33,443 nt of DNA, taken from contig CABWKN010000008.1 of NCBI GenBank assembly GCA_902505605.1, positions 1-33,443 on the forward strand, given 5' to 3'. Origin of the DNA: Candidatus Guanabacterium sedimentis. GTDB lineage: Bacteria > Acidobacteriota > B3-B38 > Guanabaribacteriales > B3-B38. A model generated the notes under the pieces. The model ran no database searches. It saw only the letters and a list, made by a program, of their open reading frames with translations, and was not told the DNA's origin. Positions 24,923 through 32,396 of the stretch are shown here, piece by piece. Position 1 is the stretch's first letter. Every line of letters starts with the position of its first letter. Made by a program: the position numbers and the translations under genes.

Positions 24923-26331
24923 CAATCTCCCTCCGGGTTAAAGTGTTTTATTAAATAATCGACAATCAGCTCCATTTTCATCGCCCTGGACCCTTTCACC
25001 AATATGAGGTCCTTATCCCTGAGTAGGGAGGATAAAAAAGGACCTACCTGCGAAGAGTCCGTGAAGTGGAATAAGGAGTCGGGGGACATGCCCAGTTTTT
25101 GTGCCTCCTCGATGGATTTTCGGGAGAGGTTTCCCACCCCGATTAAAAGGTCAATCCCTCCATTGGCTATCAATCTGCCAGCCTCCCGATGGGCTTCCTC
25201 GCTCCACTCCCCCAGCTCCAGCATATCGCCGCTGGTGACTATCTTGCGACCGTCGGTAGTCAAGGCTCTAAAGTGGTCCAGAACCAGCTCAAGGGCTCGG
25301 GGGTTAGAGTTGTAAGTGTCGTCAAGTAGGGTAAATCCTTCCTTGAACTGAAGCACCCGGCTGCGCATGGGCATCCCCTTATATCGGACAAGCCTCTCCC
25401 TGATGGCAGAAAGGGGTACCTGGAAATGATAGGCTACCGCAATGGCAGCCAGAGCATTGTAGAGGTTGTAAAGACCGACAAGAGGAATGAAAAGCTGCTC
25501 TTCCTCTTTCTTATTGACCACCACGGTAAAGCTGCCCCCTTCTAATCCCTTCCAAGCTATATCCTTCCCCATAATGTTACTGCTGCTTTTAATACCGAAG
25601 GATATGATTTTACCCTTAAAACGAGCCAGGATATTCTCCGTCCAGGGATCATCGTTGTTGACAATGGCTACTCTTTCACTCCTCAGACCCTCCAGCAGTT
25701 TTCCCTTCTCCACCGCGATTTCCTCTACCGAGGAGAAGAACTCCAGATGGACCGGATTGACATTGGTGATAACCCCCACATCTGGCTGGGCAATCTTTAC
25801 CAGCTTCTCCATTTCCCCTGGCTCGCTTATTCCCATTTCTCCCACAAATACCTCATCCTTTTCCTCCAGGCTAAGCATCCCTAAGGGGAGCCCGTAGAGG
25901 TTGTTGTAATTGCCGGGGGTTTTCTTAATTCTGTAGTTTCCCTGTAGGAGGGCGAAGATTATCTCCTTGGTGGTGGTCTTGCCGGAGCTTCCTGTTACAC
26001 CAATTACTTTAGCTTTCCATTTGCGGCGGAAGTGGGTAGCCAGGTCAATCAGCGCCTGATGCGTGTTGCCAACCATAATGAGATTTGCTTTTCTTAGCTC
26101 CCGAGGAAGCTCAATCTTTCTGCTTATTATCGCTGCCTTAGCCCCTCGCAGAAGGGCTTCGGTGACAAACTGGTGCCCATCGCGGTGTGCTCCCTGGATA
26201 GCGAAAAAGAGGTCGCCCGGCTTGAGTGTTCTGGAATCGATGGAGTAGCTGTCCAGCCAGGTGGAGCTATCACCCGATATAAGGTTCCCCTTGACCACTT
26301 CTACTATCTCAGCCATCTGAACAATAGCCAT
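24922..26331 (-). CDS. murF: UDP-MurNAc-tripeptide--D-Ala-D-Ala ligase MurF
   Basis: Adds D-Ala-D-Ala to complete the UDP-MurNAc-pentapeptide; 469 aa. YSIDSRTLKPGDLFFA in the N-domain, VIGVTGSSGKTTTKE as the ATP loop, EMGISEPGEM and ITNVNPVHLEFF in the central domain and LDDTYNSNPRA near the C-domain are typical of MurF. No ddl is present in this cluster, so the dipeptide must come from an enzyme encoded elsewhere. It starts 3 nt after the murE stop and ends inside the mraY start. Confidence 0.96.
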   Translation of the reverse strand: MAIVQMAEIVEVVKGNLISGDSSTWLDSYSIDSRTLKPGDLFFAIQGAHRDGHQFVTEALLRGAKAAIISRKIELPRELRKANLIMVGNTHQALIDLATHFRRKWKAKVIGVTGSSGKTTTKEIIFALLQGNYRIKKTPGNYNNLYGLPLGMLSLEEKDEVFVGEMGISEPGEMEKLVKIAQPDVGVITNVNPVHLEFFSSVEEIAVEKGKLLEGLRSERVAIVNNDDPWTENILARFKGKIISFGIKSSSNIMGKDIAWKGLEGGSFTVVVNKKEEEQLFIPLVGLYNLYNALAAIAVAYHFQVPLSAIRERLVRYKGMPMRSRVLQFKEGFTLLDDTYNSNPRALELVLDHFRALTTDGRKIVTSGDMLELGEWSEEAHREAGRLIANGGIDLLIGVGNLSRKSIEEAQKLGMSPDSLFHFTDSSQVGPFLSSLLRDKDLILVKGSRAMKMELIVDYLIKHFNPEGD

Positions 26332-26334
26332 TGG

Positions 26335-27816
26335 CTAATTCCCCTTTTTCCTGGAGATTAATTGCCGGGCGACCTCCCGGTCGTCGAAAGGAATAGTCTT
26401 GTTTCCTATAATCTGATGCCTCTCATGCCCCTTGCCGGCGATGACCACCATATCTCCCGGATGAGCTTCATCTATGGCTCTCTTGATAGCCTCTTTTCGG
26501 TCGGGGATGACCAGGTGGGCTCCTTTCCTCACTCCGACACTTTCGATGCCCACCTCAATCTCTCTTATTATCTGCAAAGGGTCTTCAGTGCGAGGGTTAT
26601 CAGAGGTCACAATGGCGATGTCGCTCAATTTCATGGCATGTGCTCCCATGAGGGGTCTTTTGCTGGGGTCCCTGTCTCCACCGCAGCCGAAAACGGTGAT
26701 AACTTTCCCTTTGGTAACTTCCCTTACGCTTTCCAGCAGGTTTCTCAGGGCATCGTCGGTATGGGCATAATCGACGATAACGGTGAAATCCTGTCCTTCA
26801 TTCACCTGCTCGAACCTTCCGGGTATGGGGCTTACGCGAGCTATCCCCTGGGAGATGTCGGAGGGGGAGATACCCGCAGCTATGCCCACCCCTACCGCGG
26901 CTAATATGTTGGATAAATTCCCCCTGCTTATCAAAGGGGAGCTGACCTGCAGCTTGCCTTCAGGAGTTTTTATGGTTGCCTGAAGACCCTGGAGAGACAG
27001 CTGATAGCTTTCTATAGTAATATCAGCCGAGGATTGCCATCCGTAGGTTATCCTTCTGACATTCAAGCCTCGCGACAGCTCCTTCCCCTTGGGGTCGTCA
27101 AGGTTTATCACCGCTACTGCTTCCTTTTTGTTTTCTAAGTATTCGAAGAGCTTCTTTTTAGAGGAGAAATACCTCTCCATGCTCAGGTGAAAATCTAAAT
27201 GGTCCCGGGTGAGATTGGTAAACACCGCCACATCGAAGTCGCAGCTATAAACCCGCTCCATATCCAGCGAGTGGGAGGATATCTCCATCACACATGCCTG
27301 GCAGCCGTTTTCTACCATCTCTGCCATGTAGAGGTTGATGTCAGGAGCTTCTGGGGTGGTTCGCTCGGCTTCCACCAAGCGTTTGCCAATGCGGTAATCT
27401 ATAGTTCCTAACCGACCTATTTTTCTCTCTCCCTGCTGGAAGACCGATTCTACCAGATAAGTCACTGTGGTCTTCCCGTTGGTGCCGGTTACTCCAATGA
27501 GATACAACCTCCGACTCGGCTGATTATAGAAATTGCTGCTTATGATAGCCAGTGCCCGTCGGGCATTGTCTACTATTGCCCAGCTTAGCTTCGACCCTAT
27601 GGGGATCGCCTTTTGCTCCGATACAATGGCTACCGCTCCTCGCTTAATAGCTTCCGGTATGAAGTCGTTGCCATCGAAGTTATCCCCTCGAATAGCTACA
27701 AAGAGATGCTCCTTGCCAATCTTTCGAGAGTCGTAGCTTATTCCCTTTATGGAGATATCAAAATTCCCTGCTAAATGGAGACAGGATACACCTTTCAGGA
27801 GTTCCTCTAATTTCAT
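26335..27816 (-). CDS. murE: UDP-MurNAc-L-Ala-D-Glu--meso-diaminopimelate ligase MurE
   Basis: Adds the third stem residue of peptidoglycan; 493 aa. GVTGTNGKTT (109-117) is the ATP loop; SYDSRKIGKEHLFVA binds the UDP part; TNLTRDHLDFH is conserved. The specificity motif reads DNPRTEDP (Arg409), the form used by meso-diaminopimelate-adding enzymes; lysine-adding MurE proteins lack this arginine. The cell wall is therefore predicted to contain meso-DAP. It overlaps ftsI by 4 nt (ATGA). Confidence 0.97.
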   Translation of the reverse strand: MKLEELLKGVSCLHLAGNFDISIKGISYDSRKIGKEHLFVAIRGDNFDGNDFIPEAIKRGAVAIVSEQKAIPIGSKLSWAIVDNARRALAIISSNFYNQPSRRLYLIGVTGTNGKTTVTYLVESVFQQGERKIGRLGTIDYRIGKRLVEAERTTPEAPDINLYMAEMVENGCQACVMEISSHSLDMERVYSCDFDVAVFTNLTRDHLDFHLSMERYFSSKKKLFEYLENKKEAVAVINLDDPKGKELSRGLNVRRITYGWQSSADITIESYQLSLQGLQATIKTPEGKLQVSSPLISRGNLSNILAAVGVGIAAGISPSDISQGIARVSPIPGRFEQVNEGQDFTVIVDYAHTDDALRNLLESVREVTKGKVITVFGCGGDRDPSKRPLMGAHAMKLSDIAIVTSDNPRTEDPLQIIREIEVGIESVGVRKGAHLVIPDRKEAIKRAIDEAHPGDMVVIAGKGHERHQIIGNKTIPFDDREVARQLISRKKGN

Positions 27817-29597
27817 CGTTTCTCTTCTTGAGGGTTATTTGGCCACCCGACTTCTTCCCCCTCTCTTCCTGCAAGGATGTTGGCAGCCACCCGGTGGGTT
27901 TGGTCCCTCTGCTGAGGCGGTATACGGAGATATTTGACCAGCTGTTGGGCGATTCGCTTGAACAGAGGAGCGGCTACCTCTCCGCCGTAATAGCTTCCAT
28001 GGGGCTCGTCAATTACTACAAGCATGGCTATCGCCGGGTCATCTGCAGGGAGGAATCCGATGAAAGAAGCGATATATTTATCAGGTCCGTAGCGTTGGGC
28101 AACAGAGTCGAACTTTTGGGCGGTTCCTGTCTTACCGGCTATTATGTAGCCAGGGATTTTAGCAGCGGTGCCGGTTCCCCTTTCTACCACGGCTATCATT
28201 ATGTTAAGGAGCTGTCGAGCGGTCTGAGGGGAGATTATCCGTCGCATATGTGATGGTGAGAACTCCTTGAGCAGCTCCCCCCTGCGGGAGAGGACCTTGT
28301 TGACTACCAGGGGCTTCATCACATATCCCTCGTTGGCAATGGCGGAGGCGATGGTGAGCAGTTGCAGAGGGGTGACACTTATCTCCTGCCCGATGGATAT
28401 GGAACCGACCGATACCCCTGACCATTTCCTCAGAGGAAGAATTATCCCACCGCTCTCGCCTGGAAGGTCAATTCCGGTTTTTTCTCCGAAACCGTAGCGC
28501 TGGAGATGATGGGAGAGCTTCTGCTTTCCTATTCTGCTTCCGATAATGATGGCGCCAACATTGCTGGAATATTCTATTATCTGCCTGGTGGAGAGAACCC
28601 CATAAGGCTTATGGTCTCTTATAAAAGAGCCCGCCACCTCGATTCCTCCCTCACCGCAGTAGAAATGGTCGTCAAGCCCTACCACTTTTTCCTCTAACGC
28701 CATGGTTAAAAGCAAGATTTTGAAGGTCGAGCCCGGCTCGTAGACATCGGTGACCGCCCTGTTTCTCCAGGAGTTCTCAGGGGAGCGGGCGAAATTGTTG
28801 GGGTCGTAATCAGGTTGATTGGCTATAGCCAGGACCTCCCCGGTGCGGGGGTTCATTATCACCACGCTCCCTCCCTTAGCCTCGGTGGCACGAACTTTCT
28901 CTGCCAGCTCCTTTTCGGCGATGTACTGGATTATGGCATCAATGTTCAGTACGATATCGTTGCCATAAGTAGCCTCCTTGCGGGCGATACCTTCGGGGAG
29001 GAAGTCTCTCCTTTTCGCATCAATAAGGGTGAACTCCATACCGGGCTCCCCCTTTATCTCCCGGTCGTAGAGATGCTCCAGGCCGTTCAGTCCCTGACTG
29101 TCCATTCCTGCAAAGCCTATCACATGCGAGGCTAACTTCCCCTGGGGATAATACCTCTTGTCCTCTTTGAGAAACCCTATGCCCGGCAGCTTCAGTTCCC
29201 TTATCTGCTGGCTGAGCTCGGGCTCTACTTTCCTCTCTATCCACACGAAGCTCTTATTACTGCGGAGACGCTTTTCCAGGATAGTCCGCTTTACAGGAAG
29301 GACCTTTGCCAATTTTGACGCCGTCTGTGAGGGATTGGTGATTTCAGTGGGGAGGGCATAGACGGAGGACATCTCTACATTAACCGCCAGCTCCTTCCCG
29401 TTGCGCTCGTAGATGCGTCCCCGCTTTGGATTGAGCTTTATAGTCCGTTCCCGCTGGATTTTCCCCCTCTGGGCTAATTGGTCTCGCTGGTAAACTTGCA
29501 ACGACACCAGTCTCCATAATATCACTCCCATCCAGATAAAAACCACCAGTATCAGGAGCGAGATTCTTATGTAGGTCTTTCTTTCAATAAGGTTCAT
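27813..29597 (-). CDS. ftsI: Division-specific transpeptidase FtsI / PBP3 (class B PBP)
   Basis: Septal peptidoglycan cross-linking enzyme, 594 aa. One transmembrane helix (about 11-31), then the pedestal domain (RGRIYERNGKEL near residue 59) and transpeptidase domain with STFK (Ser290 nucleophile), SSN (344-346) and KTG (489-491). No C-terminal PASTA domain is seen, unlike many Gram-positive or SpoVD-type homologs. It overlaps both neighbours by 4 nt, so ftsL-ftsI-murE are coupled. It is the partner of FtsW. Confidence 0.97.
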   Translation of the reverse strand: MNLIERKTYIRISLLILVVFIWMGVILWRLVSLQVYQRDQLAQRGKIQRERTIKLNPKRGRIYERNGKELAVNVEMSSVYALPTEITNPSQTASKLAKVLPVKRTILEKRLRSNKSFVWIERKVEPELSQQIRELKLPGIGFLKEDKRYYPQGKLASHVIGFAGMDSQGLNGLEHLYDREIKGEPGMEFTLIDAKRRDFLPEGIARKEATYGNDIVLNIDAIIQYIAEKELAEKVRATEAKGGSVVIMNPRTGEVLAIANQPDYDPNNFARSPENSWRNRAVTDVYEPGSTFKILLLTMALEEKVVGLDDHFYCGEGGIEVAGSFIRDHKPYGVLSTRQIIEYSSNVGAIIIGSRIGKQKLSHHLQRYGFGEKTGIDLPGESGGIILPLRKWSGVSVGSISIGQEISVTPLQLLTIASAIANEGYVMKPLVVNKVLSRRGELLKEFSPSHMRRIISPQTARQLLNIMIAVVERGTGTAAKIPGYIIAGKTGTAQKFDSVAQRYGPDKYIASFIGFLPADDPAIAMLVVIDEPHGSYYGGEVAAPLFKRIAQQLVKYLRIPPQQRDQTHRVAANILAGREGEEVGWPNNPQEEKR

Positions 29598-29956
29598 TTT
29601 TTATTCTCGGTATCCACGATTATGACTTGACTTTCTGCGGGTTCCTTCATATGGAGCCGCTCCCGGGCTATCTTCTCAATCCTGGCTGGAGACTGGAGGG
29701 AATCCTTCTCCAGCCGGAGGCGTTTGTTGGTCTCTAACAGCTCCTTCTGCATATCCTTCTGTTCGTTGATCTTGTAGCCGTAGTTCAGGGCTTCCATCTG
29801 GAACCAGAGGTAAAAAAGAAAAAACATCAGCACCAGAAGCCCCAGCAGGAGGAATTTGGTCATGTCCCTCTTCCGCCGGGTATCTTTCTCTTTCACCACC
29901 GGGATGTTGTAAACATAGTTGTTCATGGCTGGCGTCTCTTTGGGTTTGTTTCTCAT
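29594..29956 (-). CDS. ftsL: Cell division protein FtsL
   Basis: Small bitopic divisome protein, 120 aa, identified more by context and architecture than by sequence. A basic N-terminal tail (KDTRRKRDMTK) precedes a transmembrane helix (about 33-52) and a leucine/lysine-rich coiled coil (about 55-100), ending with IEKIARERLHMKEP, a motif shared by FtsL and DivIC proteins. It is expected to form a complex with FtsB/DivIC and FtsQ that activates FtsWI. It sits between rsmH and ftsI, the standard ftsL site, and overlaps ftsI by 4 nt. Confidence 0.88.
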   Translation of the reverse strand: MRNKPKETPAMNNYVYNIPVVKEKDTRRKRDMTKFLLLGLLVLMFFLFYLWFQMEALNYGYKINEQKDMQKELLETNKRLRLEKDSLQSPARIEKIARERLHMKEPAESQVIIVDTENKK

Positions 29957-29980
29957 TGGATTAAACCTTTAGTCCCCGGG

Positions 29981-30919
29981 CTAAATCCTTTCCCCCACCC
30001 GCAGTCTGGCACTGCGGCATGGGGGGTTTTCCTCTATCTCCTCTGGCGATGGTCGGATAGGCTTGGAGGTAAGGATTCTGAGTATATTCTTCGCCCCGCA
30101 GCGACACTCGGGAAGCGAAGGGGGGCAAATGCAGCGACCACTCAAGCTCCGGAAAGCCTCTTTCACTATCCTGTCCTCCAGAGAGTGATAACTCAGAATG
30201 ATAAATCTGCCCCCCTTCGCTAATAGGGGAGCGGAGCTGAGGATAAACTCTCTCAGTCCTTCCAATTCTCTGTTTACCGCTATACGAAGCGCCTGAAAGG
30301 TTCGGGTCGCCGGATGTATGCGGTAAGGGGGAGAGGTGGGTACTACCCTGGTTATGATGTCACGAAGCTCTGAGGTGCGACTTATTCTCTCTTTCTTCCG
30401 ATGCTGGACAATAGCTCTGGCAATCCTGTTCGCCCACCTCTCCTCCCCAAATTGACGCAGTATCTTTGCCAGCTCTCCCTGAGAGCGGAGATTTATCAGC
30501 TCCTCGGCAGTCTCCCCGCTGCTGGTATCAAACCGCATATCAAGGGGTCCGTCCGCCATAAAGCTGAAACCCCTCCGGGGGGAGGCTAACTGGTAAGACG
30601 AGAGTCCGAGGTCAACCAGGACCCCATCTACCTGAGCGATCTTCTTCGCCTTAAGAATCTCTGGCAATTGCTTGAAGTCCGCGGCTAAAAGCTCTCTCCT
30701 ACCAGAAAAGCTCTTCAGCCTCTGTTCGGCAATCGCAAGCACTTCCTTGTCTTTGTCCACACCTATGAGCCTCCCCCCGGGGGATAAAAGCTTTAAAATG
30801 CCTTCGCTGTGTCCTCCTTCCCCGACTGTGCAGTCAATATACAGACCATCCCCCTTCCAGACCAGTAGCTCCAGCACCTTTTCCAGCAATACGGGATGAT
30901 GTACCGCCTGGTCAAACAT
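29981..30919 (-). CDS. rsmH: 16S rRNA (cytosine(1402)-N(4))-methyltransferase RsmH
   Basis: SAM-dependent methylation of C1402 in the decoding centre of 16S rRNA; 312 aa (older name mraW). HHPVLLEKVLELL at the N-terminus, the SAM-binding DCTVGEGGHSEGIL and GVDKD, then DLGLSSYQL, RGFSFMADGPLDMR and LSYHSLEDRIVK are all family hallmarks. GRCICPPSLPECRC carries several cysteines, a pattern often seen near the C-terminus. It follows mraZ by 53 nt and precedes ftsL by 24 nt. Confidence 0.97.
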   Translation of the reverse strand: MFDQAVHHPVLLEKVLELLVWKGDGLYIDCTVGEGGHSEGILKLLSPGGRLIGVDKDKEVLAIAEQRLKSFSGRRELLAADFKQLPEILKAKKIAQVDGVLVDLGLSSYQLASPRRGFSFMADGPLDMRFDTSSGETAEELINLRSQGELAKILRQFGEERWANRIARAIVQHRKKERISRTSELRDIITRVVPTSPPYRIHPATRTFQALRIAVNRELEGLREFILSSAPLLAKGGRFIILSYHSLEDRIVKEAFRSLSGRCICPPSLPECRCGAKNILRILTSKPIRPSPEEIEENPPCRSARLRVGERI

Positions 30920-30972
30920 AGGGGACTTTCCTCCTTGAATGGGGACTATAAGCTGACTTTTCGTCCCAGCTA

Positions 30973-31413
30973 TTAGATGTTCAGCTCAGCCAGACGAGCC
31001 ATATCTTTATCGGTAAGGGGATGGGCTTTGATGTACTCCTCATAGCGCTTCTTGTTCCACACCTCCAGATGCCTGACACTACCGAGCACCGCTACCTCTC
31101 CATCCATCTGAGCACTCTCCCTCAGCAGTTGCTGGATCAGCACCCGACCCTGCTTGTCCATGGAGGCCATCTGACCGAAGTAGTTGGTGCGACTGAGGAA
31201 CTTTATCTTCACCGGCTCCATTGAGGGCAGCCTGGCCATCCTTCGCATAAGCTCCATCCAGACCTCTCTGGGGTAAATCAGCACATTATCGCCGCTAAGA
31301 CTGGTCACATAGAGCTCGGTGCCGTACTCCTTCTCAATAAACTGCCGAAAGGCAGTGGGGATTTTTATCCTCCCCTTATCGTCTACCTTGGTGGGAAAAT
31401 TTCCCGTGAGCAT
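30973..31413 (-). CDS. mraZ: MraZ, second copy (Acidobacteria-like type)
   Basis: DNA-binding transcriptional regulator with two AbrB-like halves, 146 aa. Each half has a DxKGR-type motif: DDKGRIKIP (11-19) and DKQGRVLIQ (86-94). NFPTKVDDKGR, YVTSLSGDNVLIYP and LTDKDMARLAELNI resemble the MraZ form I remember from Acidobacteria-like genomes and differ markedly from the first copy. MraZ normally represses the dcw promoter by binding short direct repeats. This copy has its own promoter (31495-31524) and a repeat pair (31474-31489) ahead of it, and lies directly upstream of rsmH. GGAG serves as ribosome binding site. The two copies are unlikely to be recent duplicates. Confidence 0.92.
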   Translation of the reverse strand: MLTGNFPTKVDDKGRIKIPTAFRQFIEKEYGTELYVTSLSGDNVLIYPREVWMELMRRMARLPSMEPVKIKFLSRTNYFGQMASMDKQGRVLIQQLLRESAQMDGEVAVLGSVRHLEVWNKKRYEEYIKAHPLTDKDMARLAELNI

Positions 31414-31473
31414 TAACCCTTCTCCATTAACAAGTCTGTTCCCGCAATCAGAGAGGCGGAATCAGGGACGAAA

Positions 31474-31489
31474 GTCCACTTCAGTCCAC
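31474..31489 (-). promoter_or_regulatory. Probable MraZ operator of the second mraZ: two GTGGAC repeats, 10-bp period
   Basis: Minus strand: GTGGAC (31489-31484), TGAA, GTGGAC (31479-31474). One helical turn separates the repeats, and they begin 6 nt after the proposed -10, so bound protein would block initiation. Known MraZ boxes are TGGG-type direct repeats at 10-bp spacing; here the core is GTGG followed by AC. Confidence 0.55.
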
Positions 31490-31494
31490 AATCA

Positions 31495-31524
31495 ATGGTA
31501 GTATATCTTTTCCTCCTTTGTCAA
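31495..31524 (-). promoter_or_regulatory. Internal dcw promoter before the second mraZ
   Basis: Minus strand: perfect TTGACA (31524-31519), an 18-nt spacer and TACCAT (31500-31495, 4 of 6). TATACT overlaps this area but would be only 13 nt from the -35. The start of transcription would be about 75 nt upstream of the ATG. Confidence 0.5.
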
Positions 31525-31527
31525 GAG

Positions 31528-31553
31528 AAAATATTCATCAAATTGAATATTTT
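31528..31553. repeat. 10-bp perfect AT-rich inverted repeat upstream of the internal promoter
   Basis: AAAATATTCA (31528-31537), 6-nt spacer, TGAATATTTT (31544-31553). It sits between the first mraZ and the -35 of the second mraZ, ending 4 nt from TTGACA. It may be a protein-binding dyad, an UP-like element, or a weak minus-strand terminator for the first mraZ (TTTTCTCTT follows). Confidence 0.6.
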
Positions 31554-31624
31554 ATCTCCTCTCTTTCACCGCCGAGAGGGTCACGGGGTCACCTCATTGC
31601 TCGCTGCCGCAGTACCAGCTGCGC

Positions 31625-32071
31625 TCAGGTCTTCTGGCTGAGTTCCAGTAGCTGGGCAGAGAAGCTGTCCATGAGGGTTTTGGAGTCTGTCAGGAACTTC
31701 TCCCATCGCTCCTTGTTCCAGATCTCTATGCGGTTGGAAACCCCGATGATGACCACCTCTTTGTCGAACTGGGCGTATTCCCGTAAATGCAAGGGGATAA
31801 GGATTCTCCCCTGCCTGTCTAATGAGCACTCGCTGGCGCCCGAGTAAAAGAACCTCATGAAGTTGAGAGTTTTCTCTTTGAGGATGGAGAGCTGCTGGAG
31901 CCTCTCTTTGAGCAGGTCCCATTCTATCATCGGGAACGCCACCAGACAGAGGTCGAAGTTGGTCACTATCAGCCGGTCGTCATAATGGGACTGGAGCACC
32001 TCCCGGAAGGTGGGCGGGATGTTGACCCTTCCCTTGGAATCGATCTTATAAATATACTTCCCTTTGAACAT
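31625..32071 (-). CDS. mraZ: MraZ, first copy (Desulfobacteria-like type)
   Basis: First gene of the dcw cluster, 148 aa, with two AbrB-like halves: DSKGRVNIP (11-19) and DRQGRILIP (85-93). MFKGKYIYKIDSKGR, LIVTNFDLCLVAFP and FFYSGASECSLDRQGR resemble the MraZ family form common in Desulfobacteria and related phyla (from memory). Expected to form a ring-shaped oligomer binding repeated TGGG boxes downstream of its own promoter (32127-32142), giving autoregulation of the cluster. AGGGGG precedes the ATG. A gap of 211 nt containing a second promoter separates it from the second mraZ. Confidence 0.93.
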   Translation of the reverse strand: MFKGKYIYKIDSKGRVNIPPTFREVLQSHYDDRLIVTNFDLCLVAFPMIEWDLLKERLQQLSILKEKTLNFMRFFYSGASECSLDRQGRILIPLHLREYAQFDKEVVIIGVSNRIEIWNKERWEKFLTDSKTLMDSFSAQLLELSQKT

Positions 32072-32086
32072 AAAGGAGAACCCCCT

Positions 32087-32108
32087 GTAATGATGTAATG
32101 CACATTAC
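32087..32108. repeat. Three GTAATG half-sites at 8-bp spacing in the mraZ leader
   Basis: GTAATG at 32087-32092 and 32095-32100, and its inverse CATTAC at 32103-32108; each unit starts 8 bp after the previous one. The last two form a dyad with a 2-bp centre. It lies in the 5' untranslated region about 16 nt before the first mraZ start, next to its ribosome binding site. Confidence 0.5.
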
Positions 32109-32126
32109 CGACTTCAATTATTATCT

Positions 32127-32142
32127 CCCACTTTTCCCCACT
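32127..32142 (-). promoter_or_regulatory. Probable MraZ operator of the dcw promoter: two AGTGGG repeats, 10-bp period
   Basis: Minus strand: AGTGGG (32142-32137), GAAA, AGTGGG (32132-32127). The TGGG core and 10-bp period agree with the known MraZ box architecture. The boxes begin 8 nt after the -10, across the expected transcription start. Confidence 0.65.
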
Positions 32143-32150
32143 CAAGCTAT

Positions 32151-32179
32151 ATGTTACCCTCTCTCACACCCCTTGTCAA
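32151..32179 (-). promoter_or_regulatory. Main dcw cluster promoter (Pmra)
   Basis: Minus strand: perfect TTGACA (32179-32174), a 17-nt spacer and TAACAT (32156-32151, 4 of 6). The leader to the first mraZ would be about 70 nt and carries the MraZ boxes and the GTAATG repeats. Confidence 0.6.
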
Positions 32180-32274
32180 GTATTTTTTTGCAAAATCACT
32201 ACATTTTTCCCACTCCCGGCGCCTATTATGGTAAAAATGGTTAATCCGTCGCCACCTTCCTCACCTCTTTCGGC

Positions 32275-32303
32275 TTGTATATCCCTTTCGCTCGGGCTAT
32301 AAT
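32275..32303 (+). promoter_or_regulatory. Promoter of the ychF-like gene
   Basis: TTGTAT (32275-32280), a 17-nt spacer and a perfect TATAAT (32298-32303). About 90 nt upstream of the ATG at 32397. Confidence 0.55.
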
Positions 32304-32396
32304 GGAGGAAAATAAATGCCGAACGCCGGAGATATCTGAGTGGAGGCGGTTTATTTTTCCTAATCCCCGCGGTCATTTCGGCAGAGGGAGGCAGCC

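Larger units (their letters stand above)
32072..32396. other. 325-nt divergent control region between mraZ and the ychF-like gene
   Basis: It holds, from left to right, the GTAATG repeat cluster, two MraZ-type boxes, the dcw promoter (minus) and the ychF promoter (plus). A further single CCCACT (AGTGGG on the minus strand) lies at 32209-32214, upstream of the dcw -35. The remaining sequence shows no RNA gene or ORF that I can support. Confidence 0.6.

Noticed and set aside
31500-31524. TTGACA with TATACT as the promoter of the second mraZ
   Set aside because: The spacing is only 13 nt, too short for sigma-70; TACCAT at 18 nt is preferred although a weaker hexamer.
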